Source: Podarcis raffonei
Lineage: Eukaryota; Chordata; Lepidosauria; Squamata; Lacertidae
Direction: 5' to 3'
Length of the DNA: 64,000 nt
NCBI RefSeq assembly: GCF_027172205.1
Contig: NC_070606.1
Location: forward strand, 57,812,501 to 57,876,500
Every line of letters starts with the position of its first letter. Positions within the stretch are counted from its first letter, which is position 1. Below, one piece after another: positions 45,901 to 60,000 of the stretch. The notes under the pieces were generated by a model. The model searched no databases. It saw only the letters and a list, made by a program, of their open reading frames with translations, and was not told the DNA's origin. The translations under genes and the position numbers were made by a program.

Positions 45901-48900
45901 GGTGTCATTACGGACTGTCAAAGTCTATGTCTACATTCAGTAGACTATAAGGGATAGGAATTCCGTCGGAATTTTGCCAAGACATCAACAACTGCCAGGG
46001 GAGTGGCTAGCATAGATGTCCTAAAATAGAACATTCAATCTTTACCATCTCCAGTGCTCCGACCACATAATCTTGGGGTGGCCACATGGAGGACTTTCAA
46101 GGACTGGGTGATAACAGCAAAGAAAACATGAGCCCTGGATTTATAGCCAAGAAACCAGGCCATCAAACCATCAACCAAGCAAATCAGCCTCCTGAATACA
46201 GAAAGAGTCCCTTTGGATATTAGAGTTAAGAAACTTACTTCCTCTGAAGAATTCAGATCTTCTAGGTCTTCCAGCATTCTTTCCACAAACTCTTCAGTCA
46301 GCAGGATCTGCAAAAGGGAGAGACAGTAGTTTTATTCTTTTACGCTCCAAGCTTCACCTAATTGCCAAGCAACAGACTCTTTCTTAGTGCACAGAGAAGA
46401 AACTGTACTGTTGTTCATACAAAAATTCACAAAGCCCTTGGAGGTCGGTTTGTTTCCTCCCCTAGTACCTACAAAATGCTGCAATTATTAGGGAATCTAG
46501 TTGTATCATCAATTCTCTCCCTGTGTCAAAAACTGAAAGCTTTGATTCAGAGAAGAAGAAAAGCTAAGAATTGTGAAGAGAGATCACATTATCTGAAAAG
46601 ACAGGCAATAGGAGAAAGGAGGTGCTTTTTGTCTGAAACACCATGAGCTAGCCTTAGGCTTCAATGAACTGATAGGAGGAAGAGGAGCAAGCTACTATTA
46701 GCCTGCAAACACATTTCCTACCAAATGGGTCAAATAATCTAACCTTCAAAGAACTTCTTTGTTAAACCATGCCTGAAATACCAAGACGTAATCCAGCGCT
46801 AATGGACAAAAGATATACCTGCCCTAGCTCAAATCATGTTTCTCCTGCAAGGGTCAGATAAACCAGATACACAAGGGCATTTAGGCATAGCAGCAAAAAC
46901 CCTTATCTCCTACCCATGTCTTCACCCTCAAGAGTTCCTACTGCATGGCTTTTAAGGAGACTGTACAGTTAGCTATTATCAATAATATCCTTTTCACAGC
47001 ATTCCTTAAATTCAGCACTGTTCCTGCAGTGGCGGCACCACATTGCACTAGAAATCGCATGCATTTGATGTGCATGATATTAAAGGTGACATCTGCAGCA
47101 AATCAACATCACAGGCTGTCATAGCTCTAGGCACCTCATTTAATTTCTTCTGGGATTTAGAAGCTTAGAAGTTGAAATTGAACAAATAGGCCCTGTTCTT
47201 TGAAAAATGTTCAACTTGAACTGAGCACCACCTTTTGAGAATATTTAAGAGCTCCTAACAACAGGACACTATGAAGAGACTGGTAGCAGACAGTAGCCAT
47301 TTATTCCCCTATTTGGGGGGGGATTCCCTGTAGGAAAATGATAGGAAAATCTGAGATAACTATCTCTGTTGTTCTACACACATTCAAAACTCTCATCCAA
47401 GAGGATCTTTTCCTCCCAGGGAAACTTTCAGCTACAACTAACATGGTAAACAGTCCCTAGAGCCGCAAACAGTCCCTAGGCTATCAAATGGTACTCACTA
47501 TGAGGCTTTTGAAATGCCACAACACTTCAATAGACCTGGTGGCATTGTGCAAACAGTTCCTGCCTCACTAGCCTGCTGTAACTGGTTTCTCAAGCTAGGA
47601 CATGGTTCTGCCTTTGTATGGAGACTGTAAAACATACAACACCCCCCCTCTACCTTACAAGTGTGCTCCGCCTTTAGCAACCGATGCTAGGTTTTCTAGG
47701 CTCGGGCAAACAGTGGACATATCTGGACAGCAATAACTAGAAATATGCTTTGGGAAAGACCACAGGCAGGGTATGAAAACAGCCCTCCTCTGCTGTTTGC
47801 ACCTCAGCTAGGGATGTTCAGAGAAAGACAATCTCTGAGATTGGGAGGCACATTATGCAGTGATACACCCATCCTCTATAAGTGTGCCACTCTCATTTTA
47901 AAGTCATCTAAGCCTGTGGCCCTCACTACATCTGCAGCACTGAATTACACTAGGCAAGAGGGAACAATGAGAATACTGTGCAAACACAGAAATGATGCTT
48001 TACATTTATGGAGAAGACATGTTTGTATTTTGAGGCTATTTCCCCCATCATGCAGGATCAGCAGTTAGGAATTTGAATCTCACTTTCATTGACCAAGAGC
48101 ACTTAAAAAAACACAACTGAACTCACATTTCTTGTTTACAATGAAGGCTTGGCATATACTATGCAATGACAAAATAGGAAAGCTGAAACATTTTCTAAAA
48201 ATGTAAAAAAAAAGAAGCAGAAGTATGAGTGGCATGCCCAGCAAAACCTCTCTCTCATCCATTGGAGGGAGTCACTACAGCAAGGCTAAAGGAAACTGGA
48301 GGTTTTGAGGAAGCAAAGGGAACTCTATAGGTCTGGTTGTTGATGCCAATAAACAATAACAAATTCCTTAAAATTACATTTTATGAACTAATGTTAACAG
48401 GAAAAACTTGGCTGGCCAACAATAGATGTTCTCTGTAAAAAGGGTTTGTCTGCACTGGTTGTTACCCAACCCCAGATGTATCCTGGAAACATTCTCATTC
48501 TAATAGTCGATCTCATACAGCAGGGGTGGGGAACCAATGTGGCCCATGAGGCCATTTCTCCCAAACCACACCTACCTGCCGAAGTCAGTAGATCAGTGGG
48601 AGGATAGGGTTTAAGTCTGGCTTGGCTGTGTATCCTGTTCCCAGCAGGATGTAATCTCTGCTCAATTGCCCATGAGTGGGAATTATATCCTGCTCAGAAG
48701 TGCTGTTTGAGGCAGCGCATGTTCTTCTCCTACAAGTACGCAGGCAACAGCAGCAATGTGGGGAAGAAAAGTCTCTCACACGCTCCCCCCTGCCACTACC
48801 ACCTGCTCACAAGAGAAGTGTGCAAGTGGCTTCAAACAGTGCTTTTGAGAAGCCCTATGCTCCTGTTTCAGCAAAGAGTTGCATAAAAGCACTGTTTAAA

Positions 48901-51900
48901 GGAGAATGGGGATGGATATTTCAAATAGCGCTTTTGGAACTCAGTAAAAGGACGCGGGTGGCGCTGCGGGTTAAACCACAGAGCCTAGGACTTGCCGATC
49001 AGAAGGACGGCGGTTCGAATCCCCGTGACGGGGTGAGCTCCCGTTGCTCGGTCCCTGCTCCTGCTAACCTAGCAGTTTGAAAGCACATCAAAGTGCAAGT
49101 AGATAAATAGGTACCGCTCGGGAAGGTAAACAGCATTTCCGTGCGCTGCTCTGGTTCACCAGAAGCAGCTTAGTCATGCTGGCCACATGACCCAGAAGCT
49201 GAACGCCGGCTCCCTTGGCCAATAAAGCGAGATGAGCGCCGCAACCCCAGAGTCGGCCACGACTGGACCTAATGGTCAGGGGTCCCTTCACCTTTACCTA
49301 GCAGCAAGCATGAAGGAAGAACGATCCTCCTAAGAACTGGGCTTTCGGTGCATGTGAGGGCTCTTTGCTGAGTAGGATGAAAGGGTAAGCGAACCTGTTT
49401 GGTGCAGGAATGCAAGAGTGCACCCTGCAGGGAGCTCTCTCACATGCCTGAAATTAGCATTAAAAGAATCCGCCTCCCTAAGCACTGGCTAATGTGAAGG
49501 GTGAGCAATCCTGCTTGCTCTTCGAAACAGCAGCAAGTGAGGCTTCTCTGCTTTTGCTTGCAAAATATAGCTTTATTTCTCTCACCCCAAATCAAGCGAA
49601 GGGGAGAGGAGAAACAAAGCTAGGTTTTGCCATCCTTCTCCCTTGATCCAGGTACCCCAAAGGCTATATTTTCAACACACATTGTCTGACTTCTTCAACT
49701 ATGCTAGAATCCACCGACCTGTCCCTCTGTACACGACTTCCTCGGCCTACAATGATGATATGATGACCACGGACATGACAGAAATGTGGTAGGTGGCTGA
49801 AGTGCCACAGCAAAACAGCATTTTTTTTGGGTAGGGAGAGACAATGCTGCTGCAGCTTCTATGGAGGAAAAGCGTTTTGTGGGAACAAGCAGTTTGTTGT
49901 TGGAATCCTGCTAATTATTTCACTTATAAAAGTTGCCACCTTAGACCATTCTTGCTGTGACATATTCACACCATCTAAAACCTGAGGAAGTATTTTTTAT
50001 GCTTCAGAATGATTATTTAAGCCACCAAATGGAATCACACAAACTAAAGTTTATTAAATTAGGTTGATGGTCTGAACATGGACCTGGACCTGGACCACTT
50101 CAAGCACCCAGTTCACATTCTGGACACCAGTGTGTTTCTATGCAATAAAAATACAAGAAACCCACTGCACATTTGTAATCTAACTTTCACCACAAATACA
50201 CCACAAGATCCACTGTCCATAGCCAAGTCTTATTAAGAGAACTGCATCTGTTCCAACTTGTTGGACAGGGACTCACACCTTTAGGATTTACATCAGGCAT
50301 TTCTTAAACTATTAACACCCACCCAATGAAGTGAAAAAGCAGGATCATCAAGGTTATACTTGTATCCAGAAATAATCTACTACAGGAAAATCCCGTAAGG
50401 GGGAAAAATTGATAGAACACTACCTGTCATGTACAGCTCACAAGTAAACCATGTCTGCATAATGTCAAGGATCTACAGGCCATCCTGAACAATGATACTG
50501 TTTTCTCACAGGTCTTGAGTTGACTTATCCTTGCTTAAAGATAGCTACTCTCAAATTCAAGGTTCTGGTTAACATAGAAAGCCTGGAATAGTTGGGGCTC
50601 TGACTACCAGAAGGAGTGCCTCTCTTGCCCAGGGTCTGATATTTGCTGAGATCATTTTAAGTAGCTGTACATGGACACAGACCCTACTGCAACCCTAGAT
50701 GCCTGAGTGTTTTTTAGGACAAAGTTGATGCACTATTGTAAGACCTAACGTTAAGGACTCGTGCACCTGCTCATATTCCTTTGTAATATATTGTCACCTG
50801 CCAGCAATGTCCTTCTACATAAAGGTCAGTCTCTATGCAAAAGACGAAATGTTCGCAAATCAGACACTAGAAATGGCAGCATTCAGAAACCAGTAAGAGT
50901 ACATTTCAACATCCCAGAGCCCTGTTACTAACCTGAAAAATTGCATTCTCTGAAATTATTTTATAAGGAGACTCCAGCGTGAAATTGTTGAATTAGAACC
51001 AAGAAGTCCAAGTCTGTTCAGGCTTGAATACAGACAATAGTTTCCTGTTCAGTACAAATGTTAACTAACAATTGCAAAACTTAGGATAATTATATTATCA
51101 CCAATTGCTGCCTTTGGGAATGTTTTCCCCCTTCTCTTCAGGTTTATAGTTGTCACAATTTTATGTACTTGTTGCTGTTCACAGCCATTTGGCCCCCTTT
51201 TCTCTCTCTCTCTCCCTTCTCTATACCCATACTGCCAACTGTGTATAATACTACATGTATCTGATGAAGTGGACTCCAGCCCATGAATACTTATGCTAAT
51301 AGAACACTGATGCCATGGGACCCTTTGTTTTCAATTCTCTGCAATGTACCTACCCAATTCTGGACAGACATTGCCAAGAACAGTGCCTCCTTCCCTCCAA
51401 CAGAGGGAGGGAGGGAGGCCTGCATCTTCATACTGCTAATGGACCTTCTTATATGAATAGCAGCCAGGAATTTAATGGGGCAAGAGCTTGCAAACTTGAG
51501 AGAGCTGACTGTTTCTTCTCTTGCTAAAAATGGGATGGTGCAGCAGAGTCATTCAAGCTTAGACTTGAATCAACCCTATGCTGGTCCCTAGAGAGGCTAA
51601 ACATGGCTTAATAGTGCCTCTCAACACCTACCAGAGGGTAAGGCACTATTGCTTTGTTTTGCTTCAACAAACCTAGGGGATGATTTGCACAGTGCTATGT
51701 ATGTACACAAATCTTGAGAAAGTGATAAAACTGCTAAATGCTTGCCTCTGGATAGCCTTACCAGAACAGAGCAATTGTACAATATATTAAGTCAGCTCTC
51801 TAAGTTTGTTCAAGCAACAAGTAAAGCAGTTTGTGGTGGGTGTTGGTAATAGTGTTGGAATGTGCTTGTCACAATCATCACACTTCCCCTGTAAAGCTAC

Positions 51901-54900
51901 ACTACTCAAGGGAGACTTGAGGAAATGACACAAAAGACTCAACCTATATTGTTCCACAAACCTTTAGCATATATTGGTATTCCCAACATGCCACTGAGAC
52001 TTGGGGAACTTTAAAGAAAAAAATTGTCATTATTTTATTGAACAAGAAATTACTCTTCAGAGGTAATCTTAAAAACTGCATGTCAGAGACCCTTATTTTC
52101 TTATGAAATGCTTGGATAAGGATTTTTATGAAGAGAAATCCTTCTTTATCAATGTAACAGAATTTTTTGGGCATGAAACCTACATGAAACCTAAGAGTGA
52201 TTCAATGCACATCAAAGACATGGACCTTTCAAAAAGGTACATCAAGCTCCCTGCTCTAAAAATAAGAACCCAAGTCAAGGCCTGTTAGGGATTAGCCTTC
52301 TGTTAAATATTAAAGAAAAGTAGCTAACAGAAGGCAAAAATGGCTGAATAGTAGGACATTCCAAGGACTGGTTTTGAGTCTGGCTGGTTACAACTTATGT
52401 TTGCTTTTTTCACCTGATGCTATGGTTTTCACCTGTTTTGCCACGTTTGTGACTTGTTTCCCTATGCTATTGCATACCACCTTGGGACCCTACATGACAA
52501 AGGGTTAAATAAATAAAATATTTGTTACAGCTGTTGCTATTATTACTGTTATATAACCAAAGCTTGGGAAGAACTTGATTAGCAAGGGTGATCAACAAAA
52601 TGGCAGACTGAAGCCTTAATAGTGACTTCAATGTGCACAGTGAGCTTCTCACTTCCCATGCCAGGCCTGGTTCAAGTGCTGCCCTGCATACTTGCTTGAC
52701 AAGCCAAACTCCAGGCACTTTTGAAAGCAAATTTTGAATGCGGTATGAGCAGTGGCTGCTGCAATTTCTTGTGTATTTCTTCCCAATGTTCACATATGCA
52801 GCTACGCTTAGACAACACCAAGGGCAGAATTAGTTGTTACCACTACCTAAAAGGCAGTACCCATTTCTCACAGTGGCCAGCTCTTGGGAAGATGGCAAAC
52901 ACAACATAAAGGCAAGAGCCCTCCAACAAGAGCTCCCAAGGATATTGTTGTATTCACTGGCATACCACCTCTTAATGCGGCTCGTGGGCATAGCCGGGAG
53001 GGGGAAGCTGCCTCCCCCCATCAAGTAAATAAATAATAATACTTAACTAAAAGTAGAAACTGTAGAAAGATTTTTGACAGATTTTTCTGAGCAAAAGAAA
53101 GTGATTTAAAACAGTTGTTGAGACATTTCATTCCAAATCTGCCAGACAGAGCCAGACAGAGGATGATGACAGGTGGGTGTCCTGCCTCCCCCCCCCCCAA
53201 CATAAATCCTGCCTATGCCTATGGCATGGCTGTTTCATACACCCATTATGGCTTACACCTGTTGACATGCCTATGCTCCGCAACAAATAGGAAGTTAAAT
53301 TTTATTTGGAAACAGATAACACACAGCAACATCAAGAGGAGGCATTTTTTACACTGCTCATACCTGTAGGCATAATCAGGCATGGCAGCAGCCTTCTTTG
53401 GTTATTAGATTTTCATCATTGTCTAAATTGTAGGAAGTGACTGTGTCAAGGAGAGGAATTTTTGTATTTGCAGAGGCTCCTTATAGGGGAAAGTATGGTT
53501 CCAAAATGTGCTGGAAGCCTCCATAGATATTAAAGGCTCCCCCACTAGACACAGTCACCTTTTACAAAGTGGAACACGACAAAAACTGAGGAAGGCCAGA
53601 GCTAGAATACTCATCCCTAACAGCCCCTGTTTCCTTACCCACATTTCTTACATCTGAAGGCAGATAATAATAGCTGGGAGGGGGTGGGCAGGGGAGATCC
53701 AACCAAAATCATAGAACTGGAGTGTGTTTTAACCACTCTCTCCACACCATTCTTTCCGTGGGTCAAAACATGCAGATATTATAAAGGTATTAATTTCTGC
53801 CCAAGACAAATGACAGCCCCAGGGAGAGGCATTATCCCTTTCCTCTTACACCGTAGTTTCAATGGGGGGAGGCATGGCTGTGACTATTAAAATACTGTTT
53901 AAAAAACCAGCTGCCTACTGTTGCATCTAGTCTGGCCCTGAGCTGTAGAACTTTTCTCACCAGCAGCATAGTAACATCCAAAAGCAAAACCATGTTACAA
54001 AAGATGGCTAAACATGTTAAAGAGACTGTAAATTACAGGACTGCTTTTCAAATGAGTTTTCGCCTAGATGAAGGTGAGGTCAGGCTCAGCACACCAGTTT
54101 CTCCAACATGTGTATTTACAGTAAAATGAACATTTGTGCCAGTTTCAAAATAATGATGTTCGCCATTTTTCTTACCTTTCACATTACAGTATATTGTTAG
54201 ATGTAAGCATACAAATTTAGAGTGGGCAAGCAACAACTATGCATTTGCAAATGCCTGTTAAGCAGATAAAGACACAATGGAGCCAAGAGAGGGGTGGTCC
54301 TTTAATAAAGCAAAGGCACTGGCAAATGCATGTGTGCTGCTACATAAAGAATGAAGCAGCCATTCTATTATTTCGGAAAAGGGACCGTCTTAATGCAAGT
54401 TCTGTCTTAGCTTTTTAATGCTTTGACTATTCCTAACACCATGGACTGACAGATGCTGGAAGAAAACAGGAAGAAATGGAAAATGCTGTTTTAATAGCTC
54501 CAATGCTATTAAAATTTTTGTATGTGGTTTCTATGACAGAAAGCCCATTACACAACACTGGATAGGCTATTTGTTTGACCCAGCATGGCTGTTTTAATGC
54601 TCACCTGAAGCATTCGCTCTGCCCCTAGGAAGAGGTTTGCCTTAGCAATATCTTCAGAAAGAGGTGCTGATGCTTTTGGCAGCCATTATTCCAGAGGAGG
54701 TGAAACTGTTGCTGGAAGCCTTTGATCATGTACAGCATTAGTATGAGTGTTACACATCAGAGACACTGCCACAGTAACTAACATACAAACAGAAGCTTAG
54801 TGCTAACAAATGAGACTTCTTGCTTGCTTAGCATCTTTGTGGCTCAAAGTGATTTTCTCATTGAACAATACCGGAGACAGTGGAAGGTGTTAGGGAATTA

Positions 54901-56918
54901 AGCTAGGCTGACACAAGGAATCCTGAAGTTTCAGCTTTGTGTAACTGATTAGCAGGTATAAAAAACTTGTAGAAAAGTTTTCTTCATGGACTTTAATATG
55001 TAATGCTAAAGAACCTCAAATTTTGTGGCCAAAAAACCTTAACTTGCTATGAGATTATTATAAAATCTAAATAATATTAAGTTGCACTCCTCCCCCCAAT
55101 ACTATTTGGGGGAGCATATAGATTCCTAAACTATCTGGAATTGTGTGTTCCAAGTTGGTGTTAGGGAGCTCAGCAAGTTCTGAGCTTTAAAAGATGGAGG
55201 AAAAGGTATGCAACTGCAAGAGAGTATTAAAAAAGACATTGAGGAAGAACTATGAGCTGTACTGAGGGCAGAAGGCTCACTTTGTGACTAATGGATGCTC
55301 TCTGTATGAAAAATGGATAGTACATGCATCAAGTACTAGCAATGGTAGCTTTGGGGGGGGGGTCTGAACTTTTGGAGTGGAAGCTAAATCCAAACATGAC
55401 AGAAGCCTTATTTTGGTGTTCAATCACCTCACATGTAAGCAAAGTGGGGCCAATCATTGAAATCAAACAAAATGGGGTCTGTAGTCATTGCAAGTCAACT
55501 TATCAGTGGCAGCTGCACGCTCCACTTCCAGCAGGGACTGGTTGCACTCATGAGATCCTGTGTAGAACCAATCCCAGAAGCGGATTTGACACCCATTTTA
55601 AAAGGCACCAAATAAAAGCCCCCTCCCAATGCAGCTGTGTCTTTTTACCTGCCTCACACCTGACATGTGACGTCAAGTGTGGGGTAAGTGGACATGGATT
55701 GGGGGAAATTGCCTCCAGAGGTGTCTCACCACTGCTGTAATCCATTGGACGTGTGGCTGTCTTTCAACAATGTTCACTGAGGCAGAGTGTGTGCCTATTA
55801 ACTGATAGTGACTGCCAGGGATTTTATTATTTCAGAGTTAAAACATCTAGACTGGATTTCAGTTTGCTTCCAAGGTTTTGTTTGTTTGTTTTTACCAGAG
55901 AAGTGAGTAGTTTGCTTCCAAGTTAAATGCAAAATACTGGGTTATGTTTTATTTTCCTTTTAAAGCCTTAAACAGGCTAAGGCCAGGGTATCTAAGAGCA
56001 GCCCTGCTGGATGAGACAAGGGGATGAGCTGATTTTTCTTGCTCAATTTAATTCACCTTCACCTTGGCAAGATTAGTACTTAAAGTGGAGCTAATCAATT
56101 CTTTGTAAACACACCTTGTTCCTGGAGAAGTATGACCTCAGGGTTTTTGGCAGCTGATTTTCTGTAAGGTAGTAGTAATAGAAGGAAAAGGTGCTTTGGA
56201 AACATGAGTGCCATATTTCCAAAGAAGGCATACAAAACACTGGTTGACCTCTGTGTCAAGATTCAGAGAGCACAGCTGGATTACTGACTGCTAAAAGGTT
56301 TAAAGATCTTTCTATAAGGATGTACATTGTATTTAATTTATAGCTGAACATTTACATTTCAGCATGTTCAGAATCAAGAGAAGTCCAACCTGGATCTTCC
56401 TTAGTTCAGTCACATGCTCACCTTTATATCCACATGCTCACCTTTACATCCATCCTTGCTATCACGATTTCCTGGTAGTTTTTACATTAGGAAACATAAT
56501 ATAATCCTCTACATGTCTAAAGGTAAAGGTAAAGGTACCCCTGCCCGTACGGGCCAGTCGTGACTCTAGGGTTGCGTACTCATCTCGCTCAAGAGGCCGA
56601 GAGCCGGCGCCGTCCGAAGACACTTCCGGGTCACGTGGCCAGCGTGTAGAAGCTGCAACTGGCGAGCCAGCACCAGTGCCGCACACAGAAACGCCGTTTA
56701 CCTTCCCGCTATAAAGCGGTACCTATTTATCTACTTGCACTTAGGGGTGCTTTCGAACTGCTAGGTGGGCAGGAGCTGGGACCGAACGATGGGAGCTCAC
56801 CCCGCCGAGGGGATTCGAACCGCCGACCTTACAATCAGCAAGTCCTAGGCACTGAGGTTTTACCCACAGTGCCACCCGCGTCCCTAAATTTAATGATCCT
56901 TCCACAGGTTCACCTACA

Positions 56919-56960
<42 letters not shown>

Positions 56961-57009
56961 CGACCGTCTTCTCGGCGCTCCGCCAGGGCCAGGGCCAACC
57001 CCGGTGGGG

Positions 57010-57040
<31 letters not shown>

Positions 57041-60000
57041 TGGTAGTAGCGACGGGCGGTGTGTACATGTCTACTCAGGAGTAAATCCCATTATGTTCTG
57101 TGGAGCTTATTCCCAAGTAAACAGGCAAAGGCTTATAGTCTGAATCTTACTACATTCTCTTTTGTTATCGTTATCCAAAACATGCTTTCCATTTAGAGCT
57201 AAATACCTTTATGCTTCTAATGAGGAGTCAAAAGCACTCATTTAGAGGTCACATTTTTTACACTTTCATGCATCTCCCACTTCCTTGCTAGACAAAAATG
57301 AAACACAGTAAAAGGGCTGGGTACGAGTAGTCACTGTTAGGTACAGAATTGAAGTATTCGAAGTAAATGTGGTTGGGTGTCCAGAGCACACCCAGCCCCA
57401 ACGAGGGTAAGCAATTGGTAGTTTAGTTCTTTGTTGGCAAAACACTCAACTACATCAGCTCCTAAGGTGCAAGGGATATACACAGCACTCCTACTAATTA
57501 GCTAGCTAGGCACCTACTTCTTCAGACTTGTACTGTGGCCCAGACAGTTGGAGCAACCATGCCCCTTCCAGCTCACTTAAGCCCCCTCACACAAGCAACT
57601 GGCAACTGGCAACTTCACCTGCACAGCAGCTCCAGCTGCTCCTGACGCTTTAAGCCCCTCCTTGTCCTTGGAGACAGTGGGGGAGGGACAGAGGAGCCCG
57701 CCCGGACTCTTCCTCCAATCCCAGCTCCTGCCTCACAGGTGTCACAGAACCCCCCAAATCACTGGCCTCTTTCCCTGCCCCATCCTCCTACCCCCGTGCC
57801 TTCTCTGCCCACCCCTTGGAACTCCTGCTTGTCCCTGACATTGGGGACATTTATCTGATTATACAAAACCTCTGCTGAGGACAAATGTGCTCTTTTATCC
57901 CCCCAAACATGGGTTGTGCCAAGCTGCTATTTCATTTCGAAAACTAAGAATATTCTACAACTACAGGTTCACCTACTAACCTGCTTGCTCTAGGCCCTAA
58001 CTACTCATTCTAGCTTTCCTATATCTGTCAGTCATGTCTAATTATAGGGCAGGTAGCAGCAAGAAGGACGGCCAGAGGTGCATGAAACTGGGTAAGGTTA
58101 TTTCCAAAAATGCCACACCCACAACCAGTAAATGTAGATCATTCTTTGTCTGTTCTGAAAAGGGTCTGTACTTTCAGTCTGTGCTTTCTTAACAGCCGGA
58201 GCACTAACTGAGAAGCTATACAGGGCTCTTCAATACATTCCCACATGGACAAATCCTAAAAAGCCATTATCTGGAGCAAATATTCAGAGGCCACAGGCAA
58301 TAGTACAAGAACCAGAACAATGGACTAGATCCTTTGAGTGTCTATCCTAAATCATTAGGGTGCTGGGAAAGCGAATCCATTTCTCAGAAAACAAGCTGAC
58401 AGGGACTTCCTACAGCTCTTCAACATGTTCTAAAAGTGTATCAGGCTCATATGCCTTAAGAAAATTAAAAAAAAAAAAGTTCATACCCAGCCCAATTGTG
58501 ACACCTACAGGAGCAAAGAACTGAAGGGTTCTTAGGAAAGAAATGCATCTTGAAAAATGTGAGGGGGCTGAAATGGCCACACATCTAAACTTCCTGTCTT
58601 TTTCTTAACTAGTTGTAGATTATATACACAAAGCTACAGCCTTTGAAAGTATTTCAAGACGATAAAGAGTCCTAACCTAACTGTATCTTGTGAGATACAG
58701 AAGCCATGCAGAGTTCCATCCTTCATAGGCATGGATTTCACTCAGTTGTTTCAAATAGTTCCTCTATTTCCTGCCCCCACTAGCTCATCCTAGAGGATGT
58801 ACGCAGTTATGATGGCAGGATTTTAGGAAGGGTGAAACATACCCGGTGTACAAAGGGGCCGGAAGGAGTGCTGTCATTTCTAGGAATTCACGTTGTGGAT
58901 ATCTTAAGAAAAAAACACTTAAATCAAAAGTGTGTTACAGTTTCATCTTAAGGGAAGAGGAATTCTATGCCTCTCTGCTCAAAAACCAGGCCTCTTCACA
59001 ACAGCGCCCTAGGCGAAGATCATTTTGCAAGGTTCCCATTTCTGCAGTTTTGATTTTCCTTTTGAGTTTTTCAAGGGTTCAAGTATTGTAACCTTATCTT
59101 CTAGGCTGCATTGTGCTGTTCAAAAACAGTAACTACAAGAGGTAGCTGCATTGCAGTGGTAAGAGAGGGAATTAGAGGATGCAGAGTTTGTAAAATGTTC
59201 TGGGATTCTGGGAGAGAAAATTGCTGTTTACACAGAAGAGAGTATTAGAGACTGCCATTACTTTTTGGCTTTAAATTCTCTTTCCTAAACACTTCAAAAG
59301 AAACTGCAGCAGAATGCAAAGGCTTCCTTGGCCTAAAAATAATATAGCAAAATGAAGTGAAGAAATGTTCTTTTGGGAAGAAGGAAGGAGTGACTGCAGC
59401 AAGATGGAAAGAGGATGAGAGGGCTCTTACTTGTAACCAAGGCCCATGTGCTGCATATGGATGCTCCTCTGTAGCAAAGGCCCCTTCAACTCCTGTTGAC
59501 ACAAAAGTGATTGCTGTATCTCCCGTAATACTTTTGTATGTAAAGTGCCGTCCATGTAATAGTCTGCCCCTGGAAGAGTAAATATAAACACTCATAAATG
59601 TGATTTCTAAATCCACAGTATCTTCTCCATCTGACACACTGCTATATCATAAGCACTAAACTACTCAAGTCTCACAGCATGTAAGCACATTACTCTAAAT
59701 TCACAGATAATAAAAAAGTAAGGCATAAGTGGGTGAACATAACATGACCACAGTAACCTATGATTAAGGCCCTTGCTGACTATTTTGGCCCTGGGTAAAA
59801 AAGAAGACGACGACTTAGATTTGACCTGTGTTTCAGTTTCAATACTGATGAGCATAGTGCAGCCTCATGGGTTCACACCACAGGGAATTAGCTCCTACAC
59901 TACTGAGTGTGTTATAAGGGAGCTCAAGCGAAAGCAATTCCATACCAAAACTCCACTTTCCATAACCACACTCAATCGTACTCTTCCTCACCAACTGCAA

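Larger units (their letters stand above)
46308..59430 (-). other. 13.1-kb intron of the minus-strand gene
   Basis: The largest intron in the window. It has two Sauria SINEs (one of them chimeric with 18S rRNA), a hammerhead-like repeat fragment, an L2 tail and partial palindromic elements, with long stretches (46700-48500, 49310-51250, 52530-55950, 57170-59400) in which I recognise nothing. Confidence 0.75.

Noticed and set aside
54605-54690. Exon-like minus-strand segment reading SEDIAKANLFLGAERMLQ just before a GTGAGC donor, within the 13.1-kb intron
   Set aside because: The readable frame has no acceptor in phase 0, while exons B and C both need phase 0. A stop lies just upstream in the same frame, and exon B joins exon C directly without it.
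56891-57066. Functional rDNA unit
   Set aside because: Only the last ~176 nt of 18S is present, there is no ITS, 5.8S or 28S next to it, many CpG-type changes occur, and it lies within a target-site duplication with a SINE.
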